A stretch of 64,000 nucleotides of DNA, taken from positions 62,001-126,000 of the forward strand of contig CAYXBK010000009.1 in assembly GCA_964463165.1 (NCBI GenBank). Direction: 5' to 3'. Position numbers and translations under genes: made by a program. The DNA is from UBA7236 sp964463165. GTDB lineage: Bacteria > Bacteroidota > Bacteroidia > Chitinophagales > BACL12. Position 1 is the first letter of the stretch. The number at the start of each line of letters is the position of its first letter. The notes beneath the pieces are model-generated. The model saw nothing but the letters and a program-made list of their open reading frames with translations. It searched no databases and was not told where the DNA came from. Positions 37,604-46,564 of the stretch are shown in pieces.

Positions 37604-39056
37604 GTGCTTCTTTCGTAATAACAACATCATGCGGATGTGATTCACGAATTCCGCTTGATGTGATTTTTACAAATGATGCATTTTTTAATGCTTCAATATT
37701 TTTTGCACCGGCATATCCCATTCCAGCACGCAAACCACCGATATATTGCACCATCACTTCTTCAACAGTTCCTTTAAACGGAACACGGCCTACGATTCCT
37801 TCGGGCACTAATTTTTTTAAATCATCTTCAACATCCTGAAAATATCTGTCTTTACTTCCAAGCTCCATCGATTCAATACTTCCCATCCCGCGGTATGATT
37901 TAAATTTTCTTCCTTCATAAATAATTGTTTCACCAGGACTTTCTTCAGTTCCGGCCAATAAACTTCCAGCCATAATTGTGTCGGCTCCCGCAACAATTGC
38001 TTTTACAATATCTCCCGTATATCTGATTCCTCCGTCGCCGATCACCGGAACACCAGTTCCTTTTAATGCATTTGCCGCATCATTTATCGCACTGATCTGT
38101 GCAACACCCACACCAGCAACAACACGTGTTGTGCAAATACTTCCGGGACCAACTCCCACTTTCACGCCGTCGGCACCTGCATCAGCAAGCGCTTTTGCGC
38201 CGGCTCCGGTTGCAACATTTCCTGCAACAATTTCGAGATCGGGATATTGTGCTTTTACTTTTTTCACCATTTCAATTACACCGCGGCTATGTCCGTGTGC
38301 CGTATCAATGATGATCAGATCAACACCAACATTTTTTAATGCTTCCACTCTTTCGAGTGTATCATGTGTAACACCAACTGCAGCACCAACCAATAATCTT
38401 CCGTATTTATCCTTGCATGCTCTCGGGTGGCTTTGCAATTTCATGATGTCTTTATATGTGATGAGGCCGCTTAAAATTCCATTATTATCAACAACGGGTA
38501 ATTTTTCGATCCTGTAATTCTTCAATATTTGTTCTGCCTGTTGTAATGTAGTACCTGCCGGTGCGGTAATTAAATTTTCTTTTGTCATCACTTCAAAAAC
38601 AGGCCTGCTCATATTCGTTTCGAATCGCAGGTCGCGGTTTGTGAGAATACCTACAAGGCGGCCGTTCTCGTCAACAATCGGAATACCGCCGATTTTAAAT
38701 TCTTTCATAATCGCCAATGCTTCACGAATTGTTGCTTTGGCCGAAAGTGTAACCGGGTCGATGATCAAACCACTGTCGCTTCTTTTTACTTTACGCACAT
38801 GATCGGCCTGCCGTTCGATCGTCATGTTTTTATGGACAATACCGATTCCTCCTTCACGTGCCATGGCAATGGCCATCTGAAATTCGGACACAGTGTCCAT
38901 TGCAGCCGAAATGATAGGAACGTTAATGCGCAGATTTCTTGTGAGCTGGGTTGAAATATCAACTTCACGTGGCAGCACCTCAGAATAATCGGGAACAACA
39001 AGAAGATCGTCGAATGTAAGGCTTTCGCCAAGGAATTTTTTTGAGAGATTTTCCAT
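37587..39056 (-). CDS. guaB: IMP dehydrogenase
   Basis: Converts IMP to XMP with NAD+, the first committed step of GMP synthesis. From ATG at 39056 the product is 489 residues (MENLSKKFLGESLTFDDLLVVPDYSEV), the standard length. An in-frame ATG at 39083 would place a promoter box inside the gene and adds nine unrelated residues. Two CBS domains lie at ~95-215. The catalytic Cys is in GPGSICTTRVVAG, with the phosphate loop GDGGIRYTGD and the flap ...KSYRGMGSIESM. Strong promoter at 39060-39092. Confidence 0.97.
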   Translation of the reverse strand: MENLSKKFLGESLTFDDLLVVPDYSEVLPREVDISTQLTRNLRINVPIISAAMDTVSEFQMAIAMAREGGIGIVHKNMTIERQADHVRKVKRSDSGLIIDPVTLSAKATIREALAIMKEFKIGGIPIVDENGRLVGILTNRDLRFETNMSRPVFEVMTKENLITAPAGTTLQQAEQILKNYRIEKLPVVDNNGILSGLITYKDIMKLQSHPRACKDKYGRLLVGAAVGVTHDTLERVEALKNVGVDLIIIDTAHGHSRGVIEMVKKVKAQYPDLEIVAGNVATGAGAKALADAGADGVKVGVGPGSICTTRVVAGVGVAQISAINDAANALKGTGVPVIGDGGIRYTGDIVKAIVAGADTIMAGSLLAGTEESPGETIIYEGRKFKSYRGMGSIESMELGSKDRYFQDVEDDLKKLVPEGIVGRVPFKGTVEEVMVQYIGGLRAGMGYAGAKNIEALKNASFVKITSSGIRESHPHDVVITKEAPNYSR

Positions 39057-39059
39057 GTG

Positions 39060-39092
39060 CAAAGATAGGGCTTCGCTTTCCAAATTTGCAAA
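39060..39092 (-). promoter_or_regulatory. guaB promoter (TTTG-N21-TATCTTTG)
   Basis: On the minus strand TTTG (39092-39089) and TATCTTTG (39067-39060) are 21 bases apart, matching the Bacteroidota consensus. The -7 box ends three bases before the ATG at 39056, so the mRNA would be nearly or fully leaderless. Confidence 0.65.
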
Positions 39093-39108
39093 TTCGGAAA
39101 TAGGAAAT

Positions 39109-39138
39109 AAAAGAGGCGATTATTTCACCGCCTCTTTT
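39109..39138 (-). terminator. Terminator at the end of the TPR gene
   Basis: AAAAGAGGCG / CGCCTCTTTT stem with a 10-base loop that holds the stop codon of the TPR gene (39120-39122). It is symmetric and would end minus-strand transcripts before guaB. Confidence 0.75.
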
Positions 39139-39632
39139 TTGTTTTTGTTTTGCTTTGATTTCACCCGCTCGATCATTTTTTTGAATTGTTCAAACTCATA
39201 ATCATTCAATGCATGCAGCATTCCTTTTTCATAAGAAGAGATTGCTTTCCTGAATTTTTGCTGCTCTTCATAGCATGCAGCGAGATGTTTAAATATCAAA
39301 GGCTTGTAAATTGATTTTACTTCCAGCGCCTTATCTGAGAATTGGATCAATTCTTCATGCCGGCTCTGCTGGAAAAGTAATTTCTGATATGCATAATATG
39401 CAAATACTTCTGCCGGGCAAAACCGGATCGCCAGCTTAAAATGGAATTCAGCCATTTCATAATTTATCAGCTCGCCGAAATAGATCATCCCCATTTCATA
39501 ATGTGCTCTTCCATGATCAGGCTCTTCTTCCAGAATTTCTTCCAGCATGCGCTTCGCTTTTATACATTTTCCCCATTGGAGTAAATTATATATTTTGATG
39601 AATTTCTCATCTGTTGAATATAAAATGTTCAT
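39120..39632 (-). CDS. Small TPR-repeat protein
   Basis: 170 residues, no signal peptide, predicted cytoplasmic. Several TPR-like helix pairs are visible: MLEEILEEEPDHGRAHYEMGMIYFGELINYEMAEFHF, AYQKLLFQQSRHEELIQFSDKALE and LAACYEEQQKFRKAISSYEKGML. The C-terminus is Lys-rich. Possibly a scaffold or regulator; no specific role visible. It is about 120 bases downstream of rtcB and ends inside a terminator hairpin. Confidence 0.72.
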   Translation of the reverse strand: MNILYSTDEKFIKIYNLLQWGKCIKAKRMLEEILEEEPDHGRAHYEMGMIYFGELINYEMAEFHFKLAIRFCPAEVFAYYAYQKLLFQQSRHEELIQFSDKALEVKSIYKPLIFKHLAACYEEQQKFRKAISSYEKGMLHALNDYEFEQFKKMIERVKSKQNKNKKEAVK

Positions 39633-39748
39633 TGCAGTAAATTTAAATTTGGGTGCATTGAAACAGAGAGAGGAGAAATTGCATTTTGCAGTTCAGATCT
39701 GCATTGTTTTCAGACAATGAATTTATTTCCAGCGAAATTCTTTTCTCC

Positions 39749-41149
39749 TCATCCGTCCATGCGCACCACTTTTGGTTTAAAAATCCCGATAATATTTACC
39801 AGGTCGTTTTGAAATTGCATTACTTCATGAATGTCTTTGTACGCCATTGGTGCTTCATCAATATCACCGCCGATTAATGTGACTCCGACATCACGTAAAA
39901 TTTCTTCCATCATTTTTTTTGTGAAAGAATTTTTTGCAGCCGATCGCGACATTCTTCGTCCGGCACCATGCGCTGCAGAATTTAAAGATTCTGATGCTCC
40001 TTTGCCTTCTACAATATATCCCGGCGCCGTCATTGATCCCGGAATAATTCCAAGTACCCCTTCACCGGCAGGTGTTGCACCTTTTCTGTGCACGATCACT
40101 TCTTTTCCTGCATGCATTTCTTTCCATGCAAAATTGTGATGGTTTTCAACCCTGCCGATTAATTGCGCACCCAGAGATCTTTTAATTTTTTGATGAATCT
40201 GATGATGACATGCAGACGCATAATCACCACTTAAATTCATTGCGATCCAATATTCCTGTCCCGCTTCAGAATTTAAATCCAGGTATGCAAGATTTCTTGC
40301 AACATCCGGCAATTTGCAAATATCTTTTGCAACGCGGGTATAATAATTTGCAACGCCGGCACCTAAACCACGTGAGCCGGAATGTGATAATAAACCGAGA
40401 TAATTTCCGGGGTCAACCGGAAGTTTTTCCGTTTTATTTTTTACTTCAACAATTCCGAATTCCACAAAATGATTTCCCGAACCCGATGTTCCGATTTGTT
40501 TTGCCGCTTTTTCATGCAATGATTTCAGCAATTTGTTTTCCCTGAATTCATTTCGTTCCAGCACTTCATGATCCATCGGTTTATTGAAATTCGCTCCGGC
40601 TCCGAATAATGTATTGCGTGTCAAAAACCCTCTGAGCGATTCAATATTATGTAAAATATAATCGCCCGGAATATCAAAAATGCTCAGACACATACGGCAC
40701 CCGATGTCTACACCCACGCCATATGGAATTACCGCATTTTCTGTTGCCAGCACACCTCCGATCGGCAAACCATAACCCTGATGAGCATCCGGCATTAAAG
40801 CACCGGCAATAGTCACAGGTAATTTCATTGCAATTTCCATTTGGTGCACAGCTCCCATTTCAATATTCTCAACACCATATGTTTTATATTCTTTTCTGTT
40901 TGATGCCAGTGTAATTGATTTGTTTTTCGGATAAAGTTCATCCAGTAATGTTGCAGCAATTTTCCCCAGCACTTCGTCGTGCATAAACGATTCAGGATCT
41001 GCCAGAATTTGTTTTAGCAGATTCAGCGCTTCCGTTTCGGAGCTGTGTTTGAAATATTGATGCATTACCTGAATTGCAACGCCGATTACCCTGCCTTCAG
41101 GATAATTTATTTTACGCAGATCTTTTCCGCTGAGAGATAACTTTCCCAT
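39749..41149 (-). CDS. rtcB: RtcB-family 3'-phosphate RNA ligase
   Basis: Joins RNA ends bearing 2',3'-cyclic phosphate or 3'-phosphate to 5'-OH, using GTP and Mn2+. 466 residues. Visible landmarks: MPDAHQGYGLPIGGVLAT, GVGVDIGCRM with the metal-binding Cys, SGSGNHFVEFG, GLLSHSGSRGLG, and VHRKGATPAG, where the His is the guanylylation site. Length matches bacterial RtcB. No RtcA or RtcR lies nearby. A small ORF with its own promoter and a terminator precedes it at 41201-41380, which may be a leader controlling this gene (inference). Confidence 0.95.
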   Translation of the reverse strand: MGKLSLSGKDLRKINYPEGRVIGVAIQVMHQYFKHSSETEALNLLKQILADPESFMHDEVLGKIAATLLDELYPKNKSITLASNRKEYKTYGVENIEMGAVHQMEIAMKLPVTIAGALMPDAHQGYGLPIGGVLATENAVIPYGVGVDIGCRMCLSIFDIPGDYILHNIESLRGFLTRNTLFGAGANFNKPMDHEVLERNEFRENKLLKSLHEKAAKQIGTSGSGNHFVEFGIVEVKNKTEKLPVDPGNYLGLLSHSGSRGLGAGVANYYTRVAKDICKLPDVARNLAYLDLNSEAGQEYWIAMNLSGDYASACHHQIHQKIKRSLGAQLIGRVENHHNFAWKEMHAGKEVIVHRKGATPAGEGVLGIIPGSMTAPGYIVEGKGASESLNSAAHGAGRRMSRSAAKNSFTKKMMEEILRDVGVTLIGGDIDEAPMAYKDIHEVMQFQNDLVNIIGIFKPKVVRMDG

Positions 41150-41200
41150 ATCATTTATTTAAATGATGAATAATAAATTTAATTAAAATTTGCCGGGCAT

Positions 41201-41225
41201 AAAAAAACCCCGGCGGTTGCCGGGG
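41201..41225 (-). terminator. Intrinsic terminator between the 27-codon ORF and rtcB
   Basis: On the minus strand CCCCGGC-AACC-GCCGGGG followed by T7. The ATG of rtcB is 51 bases further on. Its 5' arm (GCCCCGGC) is also complementary to GCCGGGGC inside the small ORF. Confidence 0.85.
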
Positions 41226-41249
41226 CTTTGTATATTGAATGATTTTTAT

Positions 41250-41333
41250 TTAATAATCATATAAATACATGCCCCGGCGGCAACAAGGATAACCCGTTGC
41301 TTTCTGTTTTGATATGAAATAATATTTGCGCAT
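41250..41333 (-). CDS. 27-codon Tyr-rich small ORF (leader peptide or micropeptide) upstream of rtcB
   Basis: ATG at 41333 to TAA at 41250-41252. The product is MRKYYFISKQKATGYPCCRR then GMYLYDY: six Tyr in 27 residues plus a Cys-Cys-Arg-Arg run. An exact promoter (TTG-N18-TATATTTG) lies upstream, the ATG is 18 bases past the box, and an intrinsic terminator begins 25 bases after the stop. The transcript can fold GCAAC/GUUGC, then GCCGGGGC with GCCCCGGC (which would break the terminator), or the terminator itself. I recognise no family. It could be an attenuator leader for rtcB, an independent micropeptide, or an sRNA. The 41150-41459 gap contains only these elements. Confidence 0.55.
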   Translation of the reverse strand: MRKYYFISKQKATGYPCCRRGMYLYDY

Positions 41334-41351
41334 GTTGTTTAAATTTGATTG

Positions 41352-41380
41352 CAAATATAATTGAATAATTTAATTCACAA
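41352..41380 (-). promoter_or_regulatory. Promoter of the small ORF (TTG-N18-TATATTTG)
   Basis: Minus strand TTG at 41380-41378 and TATATTTG at 41359-41352 with 18 bases between. One of the best consensus matches in the window. Confidence 0.68.
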
Positions 41381-41459
41381 TGTTTTTTGAAATATTTTTT
41401 TAAAGACTGAAATATGAATTTCTATACAGTAGTATTTAACAGACCGACGAACTGTTTTT

Positions 41460-42503
41460 TTATTTAGCAGTATGATCCAATATCCACTGAGCCAGAAACT
41501 GAAAATACCCATCTGCATATTTTTGACCTGAAATGGATTCCGTTTTCATGGCATGATTCGCATCATCAAATATTTTCAATTCAATATTCGGGCTTTCAGG
41601 CTGTAATTCTTTTACACGTTCAATACAGGTTTCAACCGGAATTACTTTATCCTTTCTTCCATAAACTACAAGGCCCGGAATTTTTAGTCCCGGATAAAAT
41701 GCACCCGGCTCAAAATCATAACTCCGCATGAAAGGATACATTTCCATTTCACCATAAGCCGGCAAACTATCGGATGATTTGAGATAATTAAACTGACCGA
41801 AATAATTTATTTCATCGGCGATGGGTTTTTGATCATTTGCTATCAACTGATCATAACTTTTTTTAATCGCTGCAAAATTTTCCCGTTTCCTTAAATAAAT
41901 TATATAGCGGTCCATCAATACAGCCAGACTGTCGGCATAAGTTGATTCGCCACCTTTTTCCAGAATTTTGAAGCGGATATTATAATCGCTCTGACTCAAT
42001 GGCGTCCGGGGAGAACCCGAAGCATCAATTACAAAAGCCACATCGTCCGAAACACGGTCCGATTTAAAAATATACATGCCGCCCTGGCTATGCCCGAGAA
42101 AACCCATTTTTGCCGTATCGATATAAGGAAGTGTTTTTAAATATTGAATACCTGACAGTGCATCATTAAGCAAATCATCAAAATCTGCCAACCAAATATT
42201 TCCGGTTGATTTTCCGCTACCTCTTTTATCATAACAAAGAGTGGCAATTCCGTGAGATGAAAAATATTCAGCATAGGCACTGTATTCATCTTTTGTAACT
42301 GGTTCTGCACTGGGAACAATTACAACAGCCGGAAACCGGCCCTCACCCGGCGGAATATAAACACGGGCAGATATCTCGATATCATCATTTTTATACATGA
42401 TGTCCTTGGTATGATATGATTTTTTGCATGAAGAAAATGCAATTGAGAAATATAAAAATGTAAGGAAGAATTTATTAATTAAAATTTGGTTACTCCGTAT
42501 CAT
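41460..42503 (-). CDS. Lipoprotein alpha/beta hydrolase
   Basis: 347 residues. The N-terminal hydrophobic stretch ends in a lipobox FSSC (Cys ~residue 26), so the enzyme is lipid-anchored. The alpha/beta-hydrolase fold has PAVVIVPSAEP (oxyanion loop), CYDKRGSGKSTG, the nucleophile elbow GHSQGG, acid Asp in YGRKDKVIP and His in DDANHAM. The family resembles dienelactone hydrolase/BAAT-type peptidase-like esterases. Substrate unknown. Monocistronic or paired with the upstream hypothetical gene (37-base gap). Confidence 0.85.
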   Translation of the reverse strand: MIRSNQILINKFFLTFLYFSIAFSSCKKSYHTKDIMYKNDDIEISARVYIPPGEGRFPAVVIVPSAEPVTKDEYSAYAEYFSSHGIATLCYDKRGSGKSTGNIWLADFDDLLNDALSGIQYLKTLPYIDTAKMGFLGHSQGGMYIFKSDRVSDDVAFVIDASGSPRTPLSQSDYNIRFKILEKGGESTYADSLAVLMDRYIIYLRKRENFAAIKKSYDQLIANDQKPIADEINYFGQFNYLKSSDSLPAYGEMEMYPFMRSYDFEPGAFYPGLKIPGLVVYGRKDKVIPVETCIERVKELQPESPNIELKIFDDANHAMKTESISGQKYADGYFQFLAQWILDHTAK

Positions 42504-42540
42504 TAATTGTGTGTGCTTTTATCACAAATGATTATTCCGA

Positions 42541-43119
42541 TTAAACAGCTTTGCGAAATGTAAGAGGGCGGTCGGGGTCGGCAAATAACAGCCTGCCATA
42601 TAAATTATTTTCGTCAATTTTAAACACTTCTTCATTAAAATGTACCAGTAATAAATTCTGATTCGGTTTAAGCTGAATATAATTATTTTTTTCTGATGAT
42701 GGAATGAGTGTAGCGGGATTATCAAAATAAAACAAACAGGTTACTACCAATTTATCAGCCGATGGAAACGTAAAATGAAATACTTCATCACCGGCCTCAA
42801 CCTGTTCTTCTTCTTTTCCGTTATAAGTGGCAACAATTTTTGTTTCTTCAATCAACATTTTATTAAACCCTGGAATTCCGACTACAAGATGATCATTGTC
42901 TTTCATATTTTCTTCCAACTCGATTGTAAACGGTGATTGATCTTTGTAATCGGTTGAAAGAATCACCGTTCCGTTTTCACCTTCCCGCCAGGTACCATAT
43001 GCGTGGCGATCGAGCGCTCCGTATGTAAAATAAAATTCAAAGGAATGATCCTCGTATAAATTAAAACCGGATGCAGTTTCCATGATACCGGTTAGGTAAT
43101 ATTCGCCAGCGTAATTCAT
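42541..43119 (-). CDS. Hypothetical beta-rich protein
   Basis: 192 residues, no signal peptide, predominantly beta strands (NYAGEYYLTGIMETASGFNLY; SFEFYFTYGALDRHAYGTW; NNLYGRLLFADPDRPLTFRKA). Acidic overall. No named family recognised. It precedes the lipoprotein hydrolase by 37 bases on the same strand and could be co-transcribed with it. Confidence 0.6.
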   Translation of the reverse strand: MNYAGEYYLTGIMETASGFNLYEDHSFEFYFTYGALDRHAYGTWREGENGTVILSTDYKDQSPFTIELEENMKDNDHLVVGIPGFNKMLIEETKIVATYNGKEEEQVEAGDEVFHFTFPSADKLVVTCLFYFDNPATLIPSSEKNNYIQLKPNQNLLLVHFNEEVFKIDENNLYGRLLFADPDRPLTFRKAV

Positions 43120-43247
43120 AACAAAAACAAAGGAACGGATTTTATATGAAAAGTTGGCAGTCTCAGTATGCAGTAATTCAGACCAGGATTATCGGGCATT
43201 CCGAAATACCGAATCAGCTATTCAGCTAATTTGCTAATCGGAATCAA

Positions 43248-45017
43248 TCATCTCACCACCGTTACATTTCCTTTTTTGGTAATTAATTGTCCGTTGGTTG
43301 CAGTGAAAGAAATTAAATAGGCATAAGTGCCCATCGGGACAATTTCATTTTTAAAAACACCGGTCCAACCTTCATTTACATCTGAAGTTTCAAAAATATT
43401 CTGTCCGTAGCGGTCAAATATTTTCATGCTGTATCCTTCTTCCGAGCCATATACAATTACAGGTTTAAAAATGGAATTCAATCCATCAGGTACAATTGCA
43501 TTCGGAACATAAATACGCGGGCCCTGCTCAACGCAAACGGAATTTGAAAAAGAGGAGAGTTGTTCATTCACACCATTGTCGGGAGAATTTAAATTATAAA
43601 TTGCTTCCACCTGGTAACAAAATTCATCTATCAGGTTTACAAAAGAAGAAACATCATCAATATATGAAATATTTGCACCGCTCACGGATGTGAGATAATT
43701 AAATCCTGCACCTTCGTCGCGGTAAATTTTATATTCGGTTACATTCCCGTTTGTTATTTCAAAATTGTTCCAGTTGATCGTGTTGGTGAAATTCGCATTG
43801 TCGTTTCCTTTTAATAAAACAGTGCGCACATACCCGGTTGCTACTTCCTTATCACAACTATCAATTGAAATTGTTTTATAATAATAGCTTTTTGAATTTG
43901 CCGAAACAGAATTATCAGTATAGGTTTCGACCAAAGTGATCGGTGAAATAGTTGCTGTAATTAAATTCGAATAAGCAATATTATCTTCACTGCGCTGCAC
44001 GGAAAATTTTTCAATATCCGCAGACATATCCGGATACCATTCGATCACAATCTGCGTAGATGAATTTACTGTAGCATTGCGCATCACATTATATGCGGAT
44101 GGCTGCACGATATTCATTGTCTGGCAATATTCATTTGAAACAGATACGGCAGTTCCGTCATTTCTGAATCCGTGAATGGTTATGCATACCTGATCGCCAT
44201 CATTGATTCCGGAAAGTGAATAATTTGTAGTTGTATTTGACAATGTAGCAACGGGAACCGAACCGGCACCATTGAGATCTACCCAAACTTCATATTTATT
44301 TAGACCTGCTGTCCATGTATCATATAAATTCCAGCTGAGTTCAATTGTATCACTGCAATTTAATTGTTGAGCAGTTAAATAAATTGTATGATGTGATTGT
44401 GTGCTGAAAGGCCCTACATTGTCGCACGAATCTTTTGAAGCAATCGTATAAGTTTCAACTTTTGTTCCGGGTGAGCCGGTGAGATCAGTATAGGTATTTG
44501 TAAATCGCCCCCAAACAGTATCGATTGGTACAAATCCCAGATTATCGCGATAGATAATATATGCATTTGTTTCGGGAGATGGAGATGGAAACCAGAATAA
44601 TTGTGATTGATTTGCAGTAACTGTAACATAATCAATTACAGGTTCCACCGGATCGAGATTATCGAGGGTATCGCTTGTTGTCATTGTATAACCCGGACAA
44701 CTATAAACCGCTACTACATAATAATACCAGGTATTTGTTGCACCACCTGCACCAATATGTGTAAATGTTGTTGTTCCAATACCTAATATCGGTGGTAAGA
44801 ATTGAGTGTATGGCCCGGAATAATTGCTCGAATAATAAACATCATATTCAACAAAAGCGCCACAAGCTTCCGGTGATGCGCTCCATGTAAGGGTAACGTC
44901 ACCATTAATTTCAGTCTGGCAACATAATAATGTAGCAGGAATTGTTGATTGTGCATTTATTTTTTGAATTGAAATAAATGCAAATAGGAGGAGACAATAT
45001 TTTTTTAATAAACTCAC
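43248..45017 (-). CDS. Secreted FN3-repeat protein with CHU_C (type B T9SS) terminus
   Basis: 589 residues. After a signal peptide (to ~INAQ) come about five fibronectin-III-like domains, each with Cys pairs (VTLTWSASPEACGAFVEYDVYYS; WYPDMSADIEKFSVQRSEDN; INWNNFEITNGNVTEYKIYRD). The C-terminal ~85 residues are the gliding-motility-associated CHU_C domain: IYVPNAIVPDGLNSIFKPV, MKIFDRYGQNIFE, GWTGVFKNEIVPMGTYAYLI, ending KKGNVTVVR. This directs export by T9SS. Probable surface adhesin or matrix protein; no enzymatic motif. Confidence 0.87.
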   Translation of the reverse strand: MSLLKKYCLLLFAFISIQKINAQSTIPATLLCCQTEINGDVTLTWSASPEACGAFVEYDVYYSSNYSGPYTQFLPPILGIGTTTFTHIGAGGATNTWYYYVVAVYSCPGYTMTTSDTLDNLDPVEPVIDYVTVTANQSQLFWFPSPSPETNAYIIYRDNLGFVPIDTVWGRFTNTYTDLTGSPGTKVETYTIASKDSCDNVGPFSTQSHHTIYLTAQQLNCSDTIELSWNLYDTWTAGLNKYEVWVDLNGAGSVPVATLSNTTTNYSLSGINDGDQVCITIHGFRNDGTAVSVSNEYCQTMNIVQPSAYNVMRNATVNSSTQIVIEWYPDMSADIEKFSVQRSEDNIAYSNLITATISPITLVETYTDNSVSANSKSYYYKTISIDSCDKEVATGYVRTVLLKGNDNANFTNTINWNNFEITNGNVTEYKIYRDEGAGFNYLTSVSGANISYIDDVSSFVNLIDEFCYQVEAIYNLNSPDNGVNEQLSSFSNSVCVEQGPRIYVPNAIVPDGLNSIFKPVIVYGSEEGYSMKIFDRYGQNIFETSDVNEGWTGVFKNEIVPMGTYAYLISFTATNGQLITKKGNVTVVR

Positions 45018-45134
45018 ACCGGACGTTCAGGTTTAAAGTTAACGAAATTAGGGGATTCGATAGTATCAAAGGCGGAGGCAAAAACCGAAACGAATGAAAC
45101 CGGCATCATGTAAGATGTGGCCCTTGTTCATGAA

Positions 45135-46418
45135 TTATTTTTTCCCGCACACAACTTCTTTCATATAATCCGGAACAAAGTATTTATCGGCGAGCTCCAT
45201 CAGTCGTTCAGGGGTTACTGTTTTGATGGCATGCACAAGTTTATCGAAATATGTTGTATCCAGTCCGCTCATCACGATATTTTTAATTACGTTGATACGA
45301 TTATATGGTCCGTCGGTGGCACGTAATAAACTTCCCATCATATAATTTTTTACGATGGTGAGTTCTTCATCATCAATTAATTCGGTGCGGATCGTATGTA
45401 TTTCATTATAAATTTCTTTTAATGCTGCTTCACATACTTCATTACCGGCTTCCGTTTCAATTGAAAAATAACTGCTGTGGTCATAGTGCGAAATGGATGA
45501 ATAAATTCCATAGGTGTACCCTTTATCTTCACGTATATTGCTCATTAAACGCGAACCGAAATAACCTCCGAATAATGTATTTAAAACATTTAATTCGGGA
45601 TAATCGGGATGTGTTTTTGAAATTGTAATATTTCCGATACGGATTGAAGATTGGACCGAATCGTTTTTTTCTATGAAGAATTTATTTTCCGAAGCGGTAT
45701 GTACTGATTTATCTGTTGCCGAAATATGATTTCTACTCGGCAGGTATTTACTTAAATGTTTATCCAGTAATTGAAATGTGTGATCTGTAATTTTTCCTGC
45801 CATAAATACATGCGCATCACCGGGGGCATAATACGTACGGTGATACTTTTTTAATGCATCCTGCGACAGCAGATCGAAATCGGCTTCGGTTAATGCATAA
45901 CCGTAAGGGTGATTTTCACCGAATAAAACATTTCCGAATTTTCTGTTTGCATGAAAATCGGTGTTTTGTGCATTGATGCGCAATTTTTGTTTTTGCTTCT
46001 GAATAAAATGATTTATTTCATCATCAGGAAAAACGGCGTCGGTTAAAATTTCTTCTGCAACAGGTAAAATATGATGGAGATATTTATCAAGTGTTAGAAT
46101 TTCAACAGAAGTAAAATCCTGGCCATGTTGTGTTTCGAGATGCGCACCATAAAATTCAACCGCATCGGACAGTTGTTTTGAATTTTTTGTGGATGTGCCT
46201 TTTTTAATCAGGTTGCAGGTTGCACGTGAAATACCATGTTGCGGTTCATACCATCTGCCTGCTTTAAAACGCAATTCAACACGCACCAATTCTTCTTCCG
46301 GCGCTTCCACATAATATACAGGAACGCCGTTCAGTAATTTTATCGATTTAAAATTATTTATTTCCAGATGTTCAATACTTCTCAGTCCCGGTGCATCAAT
46401 TCTGTTTGTTATGTTCAT
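45135..46418 (-). CDS. M16-family peptidase, inactive partner subunit
   Basis: 427 residues of M16 (pitrilysin/MPP-like) fold: VELRFKAGRWYEPQHGISRATCNLIKKG, YYAPGDAHVFMAGKI, LNTLFGGYFGSRLMSNIREDKGYTYGIYSS. The zinc motif HxxEH is absent where it should occur (ATCNLIKKG), but the Arg-Tyr pair near RLMSNIREDKGYTYG used for substrate binding is kept. No signal peptide is evident. It is downstream of the active M16 gene on the same strand and the two likely form a heterodimer, as in PqqF/MPP-type pairs. Confidence 0.9.
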   Translation of the reverse strand: MNITNRIDAPGLRSIEHLEINNFKSIKLLNGVPVYYVEAPEEELVRVELRFKAGRWYEPQHGISRATCNLIKKGTSTKNSKQLSDAVEFYGAHLETQHGQDFTSVEILTLDKYLHHILPVAEEILTDAVFPDDEINHFIQKQKQKLRINAQNTDFHANRKFGNVLFGENHPYGYALTEADFDLLSQDALKKYHRTYYAPGDAHVFMAGKITDHTFQLLDKHLSKYLPSRNHISATDKSVHTASENKFFIEKNDSVQSSIRIGNITISKTHPDYPELNVLNTLFGGYFGSRLMSNIREDKGYTYGIYSSISHYDHSSYFSIETEAGNEVCEAALKEIYNEIHTIRTELIDDEELTIVKNYMMGSLLRATDGPYNRINVIKNIVMSGLDTTYFDKLVHAIKTVTPERLMELADKYFVPDYMKEVVCGKK

Positions 46419-46431
46419 TTTTGAGTTTTAA

Positions 46432-46478
46432 GTGTTCAAGTGTTCAAGTGTTCAGGTGTTCAGGTGTTCAGGTGTTCG
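46432..46478. repeat. 8-bp tandem repeat (GTGTTCAA/GTGTTCAG), nearly six copies
   Basis: Two GTGTTCAA, three GTGTTCAG and a partial GTGTTCG in head-to-tail array between the two M16 genes. Confidence 0.85.
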
Positions 46479-46486
46479 TGTGCCCG

Positions 46487-46523
46487 CCTGCCGCAGCGCA
46501 TGCGCCTTACGTCGGCCGGCAGG
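46487..46523. repeat. GC-rich hairpin next to the tandem repeat
   Basis: CCTGCCG (46487-46493) pairs with CGGCAGG (46517-46523) around a GC-rich loop; the CCTGCC/GGCAGG arms resemble those in REP-like copy C at 30247-30313. Confidence 0.6.
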
Positions 46524-46564
46524 TTCATGTCTTTTGCGAAAGATTGCTGTAAAGCTGCTAGCTA

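Noticed and set aside
37978..38517. 179-codon plus-strand frame opposite guaB
   Set aside because: It is wholly antisense to IMP dehydrogenase and shows no protein features beyond Thr/Pro/Ala-rich composition.
46432..46523. CRISPR array
   Set aside because: Units are 8 bases with no spacers, so it is a simple tandem repeat; no cas genes are in the window.
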